A stretch of 64,000 nt of DNA from Ichthyenterobacterium magnum (GCF_003610635.1 NZ_RAQJ01000005.1:62001-126000), one strand, 5' to 3'. Positions 17,108 through 26,048 are shown, counted from the first letter of the stretch. Numbers and translations: made by a program. Notes: generated by a model not told the origin, from the sequence alone.

Positions 17108-18205
17108 ATGAAATACAAGTTAATTTTCTTTTTTTGCTTATGTTTTGGTTTTTCTTTTTCGCAAGAAGAAGCAAAAAACCAATTTACAATTGACGCCAAT
17201 TTTTTCTATGGTTCAGTATTAGAGCATAACTCAGATATTTCTCATCTTATAACAGAACATCCTTCTGGTCTAATATTAAGTTATAACCGTAAAACTTTCG
17301 GATTTAAAAACTGGGAAAGCAGGTATAATTATCCAGATTGGGGTTTTTCGTTTATCTATCAGGATATGAAAAATCAAAGTTTAGGAGAAAACTATAGTGT
17401 TTATGCGCATTACAATTTTTACTTTTTAAAACGAAATTTAATGTTTAGAGTAGGTCAAGGTTTGGCTTATACCACTAATCCATATGATAAAGAAACCAAT
17501 TTTTTAAACAACGCTTATGGTTCAGATTTGTTAAGTACAACCTATGCAATGCTTAATTATAAAAAGGAAAATATATTTAAAGGTTTTGGAGTACAAGCAG
17601 GTATTTCTATTATACATTATTCTAATGCCAATTTTAGAGCTCCAAATACATCAACTAATACATTTGCATTTAATGTAGGTGCAAATTACAATTTAGATTA
17701 TGAGGCGCAACCAGAGTATATTGCTTCTACAGAAGATAAGACGTTTAAAGAAAAAATAAAATACAATTTTGCGTTTAGAAGTGGCGTGAATGAAAGCGAT
17801 GTTATAGGTGTTGGTCAATATCCTTTTTATATTGTTTCGGCTTATGCAGATAAACGTTTAAATAGAAAAAGTGCCGTTCAAGTAGGAACAGATGTGTTTT
17901 TCTCAAAATTTTTAGAAGAGTTAATTTATTATTATTCTGTTGCTTTTCCTGAGTTCGATGTAAACGGAAATGAAGATTGGAAACGCGTTGGTATTTTTGT
18001 TGGGCACGAGTTATTTATTAATAAAATGTCTGTTATAACTCAGTTGGGTTATTATGTGTATTATCCTTACGATTTTGAAGGACGTGTTTATAATAGAGTT
18101 GGACTAAAACGTTATTTTGGTGATACGTTTTTTGGAGCTGTGACGTTAAAATCTCATGGAGCAAAAGCTGAAGCTGTTGAATTTGGAATTGGAGTTAGAT
18201 TATGA
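17108..18205 (+). CDS. PagL-like lipid A deacylase (acyloxyacyl hydrolase family)
   Basis: 365-residue outer-membrane protein with a signal peptide ending at SFSQEE. The strands alternate as in a small beta-barrel. The segment IIHYSNANFRAPNTSTN carries the H-x-S pair with nearby Asn that matches the PagL catalytic motif, supporting removal of an acyl chain from lipid A. PagL proteins are usually much shorter (near 170 residues), so this has an extra C-terminal part of unknown role. Its stop overlaps the next start by 4 bases, implying translational coupling. The catalytic Glu was not identified. Confidence 0.75.
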   Translation: MKYKLIFFFCLCFGFSFSQEEAKNQFTIDANFFYGSVLEHNSDISHLITEHPSGLILSYNRKTFGFKNWESRYNYPDWGFSFIYQDMKNQSLGENYSVYAHYNFYFLKRNLMFRVGQGLAYTTNPYDKETNFLNNAYGSDLLSTTYAMLNYKKENIFKGFGVQAGISIIHYSNANFRAPNTSTNTFAFNVGANYNLDYEAQPEYIASTEDKTFKEKIKYNFAFRSGVNESDVIGVGQYPFYIVSAYADKRLNRKSAVQVGTDVFFSKFLEELIYYYSVAFPEFDVNGNEDWKRVGIFVGHELFINKMSVITQLGYYVYYPYDFEGRVYNRVGLKRYFGDTFFGAVTLKSHGAKAEAVEFGIGVRL

Positions 18206-18954
18206 AGAAACTACTATATATAGTTATAACTGTTGTTTTGCTGTCTTGTAACGGTGAAAATGTGCCAGATTGTTTTCAAAATGCAGGTGATATTGTTCAA
18301 AAAGAATTTACTGTTGAAGCTTTTGATAAGATAACAGTTTTTGAACGTGTTGAACTTATTATTACAGAAGCAGCAACTCAAAAAATTATTGTTGAAACAG
18401 GTGAATTTTTATTAGATGATATAGAGGTTAACGTTGAAAACGGAAGACTTAAACTTAAAAATAATAATGCCTGTAATTTAACAAGAGATTATGGCATTAC
18501 TAAAGTATATGTAAGTTCCCCCAATCTTACTGAAATAAGAAATAGTTCAAATTTAACAGTAAGTAGTAGAGGTGTTTTAAATTACGATACGCTAAAGTTG
18601 GTTTCAGAAGATTTTAATTCTGAAGAAGTTACACATACAGACGGAAGCTTTAACCTAGAAGTGAATTCAACTACAATAAATGTTGCATTTAATAATTTAT
18701 CAAATGTATTTATTAGCGGTCAAGTAGAAGATGTTTTTATTGGATTTTATTCTGGTAATTCACGCTTTGAAGGCGAAAATTTAATCGCACAAAATATCGA
18801 AATTTTTCAACGAAGCAGTAATGATATGATTATTAATCCGCAAGTATCATTAACTGGAGAGATTAGAAGCACAGGAGATGTAATTTCTTTAAACGAGCCA
18901 CCAACTGTAGATGTTGAGGTGTTTTATACTGGGCAACTTATTTTTGCAGATTAA
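18202..18954 (+). CDS. GIN-domain (DUF2807) lipoprotein
   Basis: 250 residues with an N-terminal lipoprotein signal (VVLLSCNGE). A head GIN domain follows: repeated short beta-strands of the form F-x-x-I-x-V...VELIITEA, KIIVETGE and LKLKNNN typical of DUF2807 right-handed beta-helix proteins. The family is common in Bacteroidota and its role is unknown. It is coupled to the lipid A deacylase gene by an ATGA overlap. It ends convergently with gldA, the two stop codons sharing bases. Confidence 0.85.
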   Translation: MKKLLYIVITVVLLSCNGENVPDCFQNAGDIVQKEFTVEAFDKITVFERVELIITEAATQKIIVETGEFLLDDIEVNVENGRLKLKNNNACNLTRDYGITKVYVSSPNLTEIRNSSNLTVSSRGVLNYDTLKLVSEDFNSEEVTHTDGSFNLEVNSTTINVAFNNLSNVFISGQVEDVFIGFYSGNSRFEGENLIAQNIEIFQRSSNDMIINPQVSLTGEIRSTGDVISLNEPPTVDVEVFYTGQLIFAD

Positions 18955-19847
18955 TTCGAGGTTAACTCTCTAAATAAACTTTCTAAACTTGCATTTTTCT
19001 GATTTAGCTGAAGGATTTTTAGTTGATTATCATGAGCGAAATCAAAAACATAAGAACGCATATCTTCACTAGTTGCAAATGTAATTTCATAAACAAAATC
19101 ATGCGTATTTTTTACAGACGCTACATTAGGAAGTTTTAATAAAAAAGCATCTTCAACCCGATAATCAAATTCAACAATAACTGTTTGCGCTTGACCTTTA
19201 CGCAATTCGTTTAAATACTTGTCTGCAACTATTTGGCCTTTATTAATAATTATAACTCTATCACACATTGCTTCAACTTCCTGCATAATATGTGTAGAAA
19301 GAAAAACGGTTTTGTCTTTACCTATATTCTTTATTAAATGTCTAATATCTACAAGTTGGTTGGGATCTAAACCAGTTGTGGGTTCGTCAAGAATTAAAAC
19401 ATCAGGATTGTGCAATAAAGCATTAGCTAAGCCAACACGTTGTCTATAACCTTTAGATAATTGACTTATTTTTTTGTTTGCCTCAGGTGCTAATCCTGTT
19501 AGCGTAACAACTTCATTAATTTTTTCTTTAGAAATCTTATAAATCCCAGCATTAAAACTCAAGTACTCTTTAACATACATGTCTAAATACAAGGGATTAT
19601 GTTCTGGTAAATAACCAACACTTTTTTGTACCTGCTGAGTTTTGTCTAACACATTATAACCGTTTACTTTTGCGCTACCTTCAGAGGCATTTATGTAAGT
19701 GGTTAAAATTTTCATCATTGTAGATTTTCCAGCACCATTTGGACCTAGAAAACCAACAATTTCACCTTTATTGATTGTAAAAGAAATATTGTATAAAGCA
19801 TTTTGCTCGCCATAAACTTTAGATAGATTTTCAACTTCAATAGACAT
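18951..19847 (-). CDS. gldA: Gliding-motility ABC transporter ATP-binding protein
   Basis: Cytoplasmic ATPase subunit of the GldA-GldF-GldG transporter needed for gliding in Flavobacterium. 298 residues: Walker A GPNGAGKST (35-43), Q-loop near VGYLPEHNPLY, signature LSKGYRQR, Walker B VLILDEPTTGLD, and H-loop LSTHIM. The C-terminal extension (about 215-298) ending in SLESLFRELTSN is typical of the GldA/NatA-like subgroup. gldF and gldG are not next to it; gldB and gldC lie 20 kb away. No terminator separates it from the convergent GIN gene. Confidence 0.92.
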   Translation of the reverse strand: MSIEVENLSKVYGEQNALYNISFTINKGEIVGFLGPNGAGKSTMMKILTTYINASEGSAKVNGYNVLDKTQQVQKSVGYLPEHNPLYLDMYVKEYLSFNAGIYKISKEKINEVVTLTGLAPEANKKISQLSKGYRQRVGLANALLHNPDVLILDEPTTGLDPNQLVDIRHLIKNIGKDKTVFLSTHIMQEVEAMCDRVIIINKGQIVADKYLNELRKGQAQTVIVEFDYRVEDAFLLKLPNVASVKNTHDFVYEITFATSEDMRSYVFDFAHDNQLKILQLNQKNASLESLFRELTSN

Positions 19848-19935
19848 ACTTAATTGGGTTTGTTCAAAAATAGTAATGATTACTATTAATTCTTTAAAAA
19901 TGAAACGCTAATTTCAAAAAAATAGTTTTACAATT

Positions 19936-19964
19936 TTGATTTCTTAAAATAATAATTACATTAG
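19936..19964 (+). promoter_or_regulatory. Candidate promoter of the aromatic operon leader
   Basis: TTG (19936-19938), 18-base spacer, then TACATTAG (19957-19964), one mismatch from TAnnTTTG. Predicted start near 19971, about 10 bases before the leader peptide ATG. Confidence 0.5.
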
Positions 19965-19980
19965 CAATTCAATAGATATA

Positions 19981-20058
19981 ATGAAAACAACAAATTATAC
20001 ATATTACAATTGGTTTTATTTCTTTTTTAGCGATAAGAGCGAGATATTGTATGTATAA
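19981..20058 (+). CDS. Aromatic-rich leader peptide (attenuator)
   Basis: 25-codon frame from ATG to TAA. Residues 6-16 read YTYYNWFYFFF: nine of eleven are Tyr, Trp or Phe, with one more Tyr at position 24. It stands directly before an operon for phenylalanine and tyrosine synthesis and ahead of an intrinsic terminator. This is the expected form of a ribosome-stalling leader peptide: shortage of charged aromatic tRNAs would stall the ribosome within nt 19996-20028. The peptide is probably only a sensor with no function of its own. Confidence 0.85.
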   Translation: MKTTNYTYYNWFYFFFSDKSEILYV

Positions 20059-20089
20059 TTTATAAGTAATAAATTTAATATGAGTCTCG
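19997..20089 (+). promoter_or_regulatory. Attenuator: mutually exclusive RNA pairings
   Basis: Protector pairing: 19997-20002 with 20051-20056 and 20006-20010 with 20046-20050 (11 bp with a 3-base bulge). Antiterminator: 20040-20044 (CGAGA) with 20085-20089 (TCTCG), extended by 20045-20048 with 20077-20080. The antiterminator uses the 5' arm of the terminator, so both cannot form. A ribosome stalled on the aromatic codons would cover the protector and favour read-through. Confidence 0.7.
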
Positions 20090-20111
20090 ATGAAAATCGG
20101 GATTTTTTTTT
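20085..20111 (+). terminator. Attenuation terminator before prephenate dehydratase
   Basis: Stem TCTCGAT/ATCGGGA (one G-T pair), GAAA loop, then nine T residues ending one base before the ATG of the first structural gene. A strong terminator in front of an operon only makes sense if it is regulated. Confidence 0.85.
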
Positions 20112-20939
20112 ATGATAAAGTCAGTAGCTATACAAGGTGTTAAAGGGTCTTTTCATCATATTGTGTCTCAACAATATTTTGATGAAGACATTACTGTGAA
20201 AGAATGTTTGTCTTTTGATAATGCTGTACATAGCCTATTACATAATAAATGTGATGCCGTTATTATGGCCATAGAAAACTCTATTGCCGGTTCTATAATT
20301 CCTAATTATGCGTTAATAGATGACTACCAATTGCATATTATTGGAGAGCATTATTTAGATATTCAGCATCATTTAATGGCATTGCCAAATCAATCTATCG
20401 AAGATATAAAAGAAGTGCATTCACATCCTATGGCATTGTTGCAGTGTAAAGCATTTTTTAAAAAGCATCCTCATATTAAACTTATAGAAGATAAAGACAC
20501 AGCTGAGGTTGCTCAACGTATTAGTAAAGAAAGAACTAAAAGTATAGCAGCAATAGCAAGTACCTTGGCTTCTGAGTTATTTCAATTAGAAGTTTTAGCA
20601 GAAAGTATACAAACGATTAAGCATAACGAAACGCGATTTGTCATTGTAAAAACTTCAAATTCAGAAATTCCTAAAGAGGCTATTAATAAAGCATCAATTA
20701 AATTTGAATTAGACCATAAAAGAGGAAGTTTAGCGAGTATTTTAAATGTTTTAAGTGATTGTAAGTTAAATTTAACTAAAATACAATCATTACCTAAAAT
20801 TGAAACCCCTTGGAAATATGCTTTCTTTGTAGATGTAACTTTTGATGCTTATAAAGACTATCAAAAAGCAAAATCGATTATGCAAATTATGGCTCAGGAG
20901 TTTAAGGTTTTAGGCGAATATAAAAATACAGTTAGATGA
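20112..20939 (+). CDS. pheA: Prephenate dehydratase
   Basis: Converts prephenate to phenylpyruvate. 275 residues without a fused chorismate mutase: that activity is on the fourth gene of the operon. The catalytic part (about 1-185) contains AIENSIAGSI and the HNETRFVIV block holding the catalytic Thr-Arg-Phe. The C-terminal ACT domain (about 194-275) has RGSLA and KIQSLP, equivalents of the GALV and ESRP phenylalanine-binding motifs, so feedback inhibition by Phe is likely. The start codon follows the attenuator T-run directly. The gene overlaps the next by 4 bases. Confidence 0.95.
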   Translation: MIKSVAIQGVKGSFHHIVSQQYFDEDITVKECLSFDNAVHSLLHNKCDAVIMAIENSIAGSIIPNYALIDDYQLHIIGEHYLDIQHHLMALPNQSIEDIKEVHSHPMALLQCKAFFKKHPHIKLIEDKDTAEVAQRISKERTKSIAAIASTLASELFQLEVLAESIQTIKHNETRFVIVKTSNSEIPKEAINKASIKFELDHKRGSLASILNVLSDCKLNLTKIQSLPKIETPWKYAFFVDVTFDAYKDYQKAKSIMQIMAQEFKVLGEYKNTVR

Positions 20940-22081
20940 TACAGTTTTCTAAAAGACTTCAAGATGTTGAAGAATACTACTTCTCAAAAAAGCTTAAAGA
21001 AGTAAACTTACTTAAAGACCAAGGAAAACCTATAATTAATTTAGGTATTGGTAGTCCAGATTTAGATCCTCCGCAAAGAGTTTTAAACGCGCTGGTAGAG
21101 AGTTTTGAAGACCCGTTGGCTCATAAGTATCAAAGTTACCAAGGTATACTAGAGCTTAGAGAAACTATAGCTGGTTTTTATAAAGAACATTTTAATGTCA
21201 TACTTAGCCCAATTACAGAGGTTTTACCTCTTATGGGAAGTAAAGAAGGAATCATGCATATCTCCATGGCATTTTTAAACGAAGGCGATCAGGTTTTAAT
21301 TCCTAATCCTGGTTATCCAACATATAGTTCGGTAACCAAATTAGTTGGAGCAAAGCCAATGTATTATGATTTAACAGAAGATAATAACTGGCATCCAGAT
21401 TTAACAGCTTTAGAGCAATCAGATTTAAGTAATGTAAAATTAATGTGGGTAAATTATCCACATATGCCAACAGGAGCTGTAGCTACAAATAAGTTATTTG
21501 ATGATTTAATTGCATTTGCAAAACGTAATGATATTTTAATTGTAAATGATAATCCATATAGCTTTGTTTTAAACCCATACCAGCGCAGTATTTTAAAGTA
21601 CAATGGCGCAAAAGATGTCTGCTTAGAATTAAATTCATTAAGCAAAACATTTAATATGGCTGGTTGGCGAGTAGGAATGGTTTTAGGAAAACCAGAATTC
21701 ATAAACGCAATTTTAAAAGTAAAAAGTAATATGGATTCAGGTATGTTTTTAGGCATACAAAGAGGTGCAATAGAGGCTTTGCAATGTTCTAAAATGTGGT
21801 ACATGAGTTTAAATAGCGTGTATGAGCAACGACGAAAAATTGTATGGCAAATTGCAGAGGCATTAAACTGTACTTATGATAGTAGAGCAACAGGTTTATT
21901 TGTTTGGGCAAAACTGCCTGAGTATTTAAAAGCTGAAGAATATATAGATTTAATATTAAAAGAAAAGTCAATTTTTATAGCTCCAGGTACCATATTTGGT
22001 AGTAATGGAGATGATTATATACGTATTTCATTATGCGCATCAGTTGAAGATTTAGAAGAAGCCTTAGCACGAGTAAAATGA
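20936..22081 (+). CDS. PLP-dependent aminotransferase of the aromatic operon
   Basis: 381-residue fold-type I aminotransferase, with YPTYSSVTK, the NYPHMPTGA block, NDNPYSFV and the PLP lysine in LNSLSKTFNMAGWRVGM; the substrate Arg is in IRISLCAS. Lying between prephenate dehydratase and dehydrogenase with 4-base overlaps on both sides, it most likely aminates phenylpyruvate and 4-hydroxyphenylpyruvate (or prephenate) as the last step of Phe/Tyr synthesis. Family annotation alone would say aspartate/LL-DAP-type aminotransferase; the substrate is inferred from context. Confidence 0.88.
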   Translation: MIQFSKRLQDVEEYYFSKKLKEVNLLKDQGKPIINLGIGSPDLDPPQRVLNALVESFEDPLAHKYQSYQGILELRETIAGFYKEHFNVILSPITEVLPLMGSKEGIMHISMAFLNEGDQVLIPNPGYPTYSSVTKLVGAKPMYYDLTEDNNWHPDLTALEQSDLSNVKLMWVNYPHMPTGAVATNKLFDDLIAFAKRNDILIVNDNPYSFVLNPYQRSILKYNGAKDVCLELNSLSKTFNMAGWRVGMVLGKPEFINAILKVKSNMDSGMFLGIQRGAIEALQCSKMWYMSLNSVYEQRRKIVWQIAEALNCTYDSRATGLFVWAKLPEYLKAEEYIDLILKEKSIFIAPGTIFGSNGDDYIRISLCASVEDLEEALARVK

Positions 22082-22923
22082 AAAACATATATATAATTGG
22101 GGTAGGATTAATAGGCGGAAGCTTAGCTATAGATATAAAAAATAAAACTAATAATGTTTTTGGTATAGACACTAATGAAAATCATCTAGAGGAAGCTATC
22201 AATTTAAATATTATTGATGCTAAAGCAAGTTATTCAGATTTACAAAATGCCGATCTTGTTGTCTTAGCAATTCCAGTAGATAAAGCAGTAGTAGAGTTGC
22301 CAAAAGTATTAGATGCAGTGTCTGATTTTGCATTAGTTATAGATGTAGGTTCAACTAAATTTCCAATATGTAAAGCAGTAGAACATCATGCTAAGCGTAG
22401 AAATTTTTTAGCAACACATCCTATTGCAGGAACAGAGTTTTCAGGGCCTAAAGCAGCAATTCAAAAGCTATTTCAAAATAAAACCAATATCATTTGTGAG
22501 GTTGAAAAAACAGCATTCAAGTTACAAGAGAAAGCTTTGCAGTTATTTTCAGACTTAGGGATGAGAATTCGTTATATGAATGCCGAAGCACACGACAAGC
22601 ATATTGCATACGTATCTCATTTGTCACATATAAGTTCATTTATGCTAGGTAAAACGGTAATTGAAAAAGAAAAGAACGAACGTGATATTTTTGATATGGC
22701 AGGAAGTGGATTTGAAAGTACAGTGCGTTTAGCTAAGAGTTCGCCAAAAATGTGGACACCAATATTTAAACAAAACAAAGAAAATGTTGTAGAAACACTT
22801 GATGAATACATAAACAATCTTAAACAATTTAAGGCGTTAATGGAAGCTGATAATTTTGACGCTATTTATCACGAAATGGAAGACACAAATCATATTAAAG
22901 ATATTTTAAAAGGAATTATTTAA
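22078..22923 (+). CDS. tyrA: Prephenate dehydrogenase
   Basis: NAD(P)+-dependent oxidative decarboxylation of prephenate to 4-hydroxyphenylpyruvate for tyrosine. 281 residues: Rossmann motif GVGLIGGS at residues 8-15, DVGSTK, the HPIAGTEFSGP signature with the catalytic His, and HDKHIAYVSHLSHI, followed by the helical dimerisation domain. No ACT domain is present. It overlaps the upstream aminotransferase by 4 bases. Confidence 0.94.
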   Translation: MKNIYIIGVGLIGGSLAIDIKNKTNNVFGIDTNENHLEEAINLNIIDAKASYSDLQNADLVVLAIPVDKAVVELPKVLDAVSDFALVIDVGSTKFPICKAVEHHAKRRNFLATHPIAGTEFSGPKAAIQKLFQNKTNIICEVEKTAFKLQEKALQLFSDLGMRIRYMNAEAHDKHIAYVSHLSHISSFMLGKTVIEKEKNERDIFDMAGSGFESTVRLAKSSPKMWTPIFKQNKENVVETLDEYINNLKQFKALMEADNFDAIYHEMEDTNHIKDILKGII

Positions 22924-22961
22924 GCTAGAAGTAAATTATAGATTAGAAGAAAATTAATGTT

Positions 22962-24047
22962 ATGGAGAATAAAAAAGAATTGAGAACATGGTTAGATGAT
23001 ATGCAACTTAATCATCCATTAGTAATTGCAGGACCATGTAGTGCAGAAACAGAAGCGCAAGTTTTAAAAATTGCTCATGAGCTTAAAAATACAGATGTAA
23101 ATTACTATCGAGCTGGTATTTGGAAACCAAGAACACGACCAGGAAATTTTGAAGGCGTTGGCGCTTTAGGTTTAAAATGGCTGCAGAAAGTAAAAGAAGA
23201 AACAGGTTTAAAAACAGCAACAGAAGTTGCAAATAGAGCTCATGTAGAACTAGCTTTAGAACACGATATAGATTTATTATGGATTGGAGCACGTTCAACT
23301 GTAAGTCCATTTATAGTACAAGAAATTGCAGATGCTTTAAAAGGAACAGATAAAGTAATATTAGTAAAAAATCCAGTAAATCCAGATTTACCATTGTGGT
23401 TAGGTGCTATTGAGAGACTAGCTACCTCAGATATTAAAAAGCTAGGAGTGATTCACAGAGGTTTTTCTACATACGAAAAAACAAAATATCGCAATAATCC
23501 TGAATGGCAATTAGCTATTGAGTTACAAACTAAGTTTCCAGATTTACCTTTAATTAATGATCCTTCTCATATTACAGGCAATAGAGATATGATTCTCGAT
23601 ATTTCACAAACGGCTTTAGATTTAAATTTTGATGGATTAATGATAGAAACTCATGTAGATCCAGATAATGCATGGAGTGATGCAGCGCAACAAGTAACTC
23701 CAAAGGCTTTGGTACAAATTATGAAGGATTTAAAAATTCGTAAAGAAACAGATCCAGAAGCAGAATATAATAATGAGCTAAACAATTTAAGAGCTCAAAT
23801 AGATGTGGTTGATAATCAAATAATTGATTTGTTAGGCAAACGTATGAAAGTTGCTGATGGCATTGGAACACTTAAAAAGAAGAAAAATGTTGCTGTGTTA
23901 CAAAGTAAACGTTGGAACGAGATTCTAGGTAAAATGGTGTTAGAAGGCGAAACCAAAGGTCTAAGCGAAGAATTTATACTCAGGATGTTTAAAGCCATTC
24001 ACCAAGAGTCAATTAATCATCAAGAGAAAATTTTAAAATCTAAATAA
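22962..24047 (+). CDS. Bifunctional DAHP synthase / chorismate mutase (type II)
   Basis: 361 residues. The N-terminal two thirds are a class Ibeta-type DAHP synthase: AGPCSAE (about 19-25), RAGIWKPRTRPG, GARSTVSPF, KNPVNPD, HRGF, DPSHITGN, with metal-binding Cys, His, Glu and Asp in these blocks. From about residue 270 a chorismate mutase AroQ domain follows, beginning LNNLRAQIDVVDNQIIDLL. The fusion places entry into the shikimate pathway and the branch to prephenate in one protein, so the mutase domain may act as the feedback sensor. It closes the four-gene operon. Confidence 0.95.
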   Translation: MENKKELRTWLDDMQLNHPLVIAGPCSAETEAQVLKIAHELKNTDVNYYRAGIWKPRTRPGNFEGVGALGLKWLQKVKEETGLKTATEVANRAHVELALEHDIDLLWIGARSTVSPFIVQEIADALKGTDKVILVKNPVNPDLPLWLGAIERLATSDIKKLGVIHRGFSTYEKTKYRNNPEWQLAIELQTKFPDLPLINDPSHITGNRDMILDISQTALDLNFDGLMIETHVDPDNAWSDAAQQVTPKALVQIMKDLKIRKETDPEAEYNNELNNLRAQIDVVDNQIIDLLGKRMKVADGIGTLKKKKNVAVLQSKRWNEILGKMVLEGETKGLSEEFILRMFKAIHQESINHQEKILKSK

Positions 24048-24050
24048 CAA

Positions 24051-24079
24051 AAAGCCTCACAAGTGTGAGGCTTTTTTTA
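24051..24079. terminator. Intrinsic terminator at the end of the aromatic operon
   Basis: Perfect 7-bp stem GCCTCAC/GTGAGGC (24054-24060, 24065-24071), A-run before and T-run after; usable by the convergent gene as well. Confidence 0.85.
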
Positions 24080-24092
24080 CCGTATTAATGGT

Positions 24093-24548
24093 TTATTTGT
24101 TTCTTTTAAAGATGTAACGTGTTATAAAAATACCTTTTCCATCTCCTTTTCCGCCTTCACTTTCAACGGCACTAGTTACAAAGGCTAGCTCCCAACCTTC
24201 TTCAATCATAGTATTAATTTTTGAAGTAATTACTGCATCATTAGCTGCAATATTTTGAAAGCGAATTCCTCCTAAGTTATAGAAGTTTAAAAGTTTTGTT
24301 TCTTCAAAGTTTTTAACTCTTATTTCGCTTCTGTCAGATTTGTTTCTTTTGTCCTCTTTTTTATCACCGCTTCTTTGAGATGTAAATTCTTTATAATCTC
24401 TATCCTCACTTGCAGATACTATTCTAGACCGACCTAAACCATTTGGCACAATAGACTCAACACTTGTAATAACTTTATATTCTACCTGTGCATTTGAGTC
24501 AATAAAAGAAATAAATAAAAGCGCAATAATTAATACTAATTTTTTCAT
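24093..24548 (-). CDS. Secreted hypothetical protein
   Basis: Read from the ATG at 24548 (151 residues); the in-frame ATG at 24590 adds 14 residues before the signal peptide and is unlikely. The signal peptide MKKLVLIIALLF... ends at SNAQ. The mature part has a charged Lys/Arg/Glu/Asp-rich segment and a C-terminal pattern, MIEEGWELAFVTSAVES...GIFITRYIF, that resembles small secreted proteins of the DUF4177 type. No function is assigned. Confidence 0.7.
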   Translation of the reverse strand: MKKLVLIIALLFISFIDSNAQVEYKVITSVESIVPNGLGRSRIVSASEDRDYKEFTSQRSGDKKEDKRNKSDRSEIRVKNFEETKLLNFYNLGGIRFQNIAANDAVITSKINTMIEEGWELAFVTSAVESEGGKGDGKGIFITRYIFKRNK

Positions 24549-24635
24549 GTTGTTGTTGATTTTTTTTAAAATTAAGTAGCGAATATACACATTTCATAAA
24601 TTAAAAAGTTGTTATTTTGTTTGTAATAAAAAAGA

Positions 24636-25583
24636 ATGACAGGGCTAGTTTATAAATCTACAGGGAGTTGGTATACAGTAAGTACAGAGCTTGGTGCAAT
24701 CTACCAATGTAGAATAAAAGGCAAGTTTAGAATAAAAGGCATAAAAAGCACAAACCCAATTGCTGTTGGTGACGTTGTAGATTTTGAGTTAGAAACTAAT
24801 AATGACGAAACTACAGGAGTCATTCATAAAATTCATGATCGAAAAAATTATATTGTCAGAAAATCTGTAAACCTATCAAAGCAAACACATGTTATTGCTT
24901 CAAATATAGACTTGGTTTTTTTGCTAATTACTATTGATAATCCGCCAACATTCACAAGTTTTATAGATCGTTTTTTAGTTACAGCAGAAGCCTATTCAAT
25001 TAAAACTGTTTTATTATTTAATAAAGTTGACACATATAGTGATGACACTCTAGATGAGGTTAAATACTTGGCTCATGTGTATAGAAAAATAGGCTATGAA
25101 TGTATTGGTATTTCTGCCGCAACAGGAAAAAATATAGATAAAGTAAAAACTTTAATGACAAATAAGGTTAGTATGTTTGCTGGTCATTCAGGTGTTGGTA
25201 AATCTACATTAGTTAATGCCATAGAGCCTAATTTAGATTTAAAGACAAAAGCCATTTCTACTCAGCATATGCAAGGTCAACATACAACTACATTTGCTGA
25301 AATGTTTGATATTGGGTTTGCAAAAATTATTGATACTCCAGGTATTAAAGGATTTGGGATTGTTGATATGGATAAAGAAGAAGTAAGTGATTATTTTCCA
25401 GAATTTTTTGAGTTAAAACAAGATTGTAAGTTTAACAATTGCCTACATATTGAAGAACCAAAATGCGCAGTAAAAGAAGCACTTGATAAAGATGAAATTT
25501 CCTATTCGCGTTACAGAAGCTATGTGCAAATTCTAGAAGGCGAAGATGAACATTACAGAACCGATAATTGGAATGCTGAATAA
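24636..25583 (+). CDS. rsgA: Ribosome small-subunit-dependent GTPase A
   Basis: Circularly permuted GTPase that helps mature the 30S subunit. 315 residues: an N-terminal OB-fold, then the G motifs in permuted order, NKVD (about 124-127) first, followed by P-loop GHSGVGKST and DTPG. The C-terminal zinc-binding region contains CKFNNCLHIEEPKC, giving the Cys-Cys-His-Cys ligands. dtd follows after 12 bases. Confidence 0.95.
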   Translation: MTGLVYKSTGSWYTVSTELGAIYQCRIKGKFRIKGIKSTNPIAVGDVVDFELETNNDETTGVIHKIHDRKNYIVRKSVNLSKQTHVIASNIDLVFLLITIDNPPTFTSFIDRFLVTAEAYSIKTVLLFNKVDTYSDDTLDEVKYLAHVYRKIGYECIGISAATGKNIDKVKTLMTNKVSMFAGHSGVGKSTLVNAIEPNLDLKTKAISTQHMQGQHTTTFAEMFDIGFAKIIDTPGIKGFGIVDMDKEEVSDYFPEFFELKQDCKFNNCLHIEEPKCAVKEALDKDEISYSRYRSYVQILEGEDEHYRTDNWNAE

Positions 25584-25595
25584 ATTATAGAAGTA

Positions 25596-26048
25596 ATGAA
25601 AGCAGTAATTCAAAGAGTTTCAAAAGCCAGTGTAACTATTGAAGAAAAAAAAGTAGCTTCAATTCAAAACGGATTATTAATACTTCTTGGTATTGTAGAT
25701 GAAGACACTCTAGATGATATAAAATGGTTGTCAAATAAAATTATAAACCTTCGTATTTTTGGTGATGAGCAAGACGTTATGAATAAGTCGTTATTAGACA
25801 TAAATGAAGATGTAATAGTGGTAAGCCAGTTTACACTACATGCCAATACAAAAAAAGGAAACAGACCAAGCTATATTAAAGCTGCAAAACCAGATGTTGC
25901 AATACCAATGTATGAGGCTTTTGTGAAACAAGTTGAAGCAGATTTAGGAAAACCAGTACAAACTGGACAATTTGGAGCAGACATGAAAGTAGAATTGTTA
26001 AATGATGGTCCTGTAACTATTATTATTGATACAAAAAACAAAGGATAA
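25596..26048 (+). CDS. dtd: D-aminoacyl-tRNA deacylase
   Basis: Hydrolyses D-amino acids mischarged on tRNA. 150 residues, the standard length. It begins MKAVIQRV(S)KASV and contains the SQFTL motif and the Gly-cisPro dipeptide in NDGPVTIIID that lines the chiral-proofreading site. It lies immediately downstream of rsgA and is probably co-transcribed with it; both act in translation quality. Confidence 0.95.
   Translation: MKAVIQRVSKASVTIEEKKVASIQNGLLILLGIVDEDTLDDIKWLSNKIINLRIFGDEQDVMNKSLLDINEDVIVVSQFTLHANTKKGNRPSYIKAAKPDVAIPMYEAFVKQVEADLGKPVQTGQFGADMKVELLNDGPVTIIIDTKNKG

Noticed and set aside
18951-18954. Overlapping stop codons of gldA and the GIN gene
   Set aside because: Convergent 4-base overlaps are common and need no special explanation.
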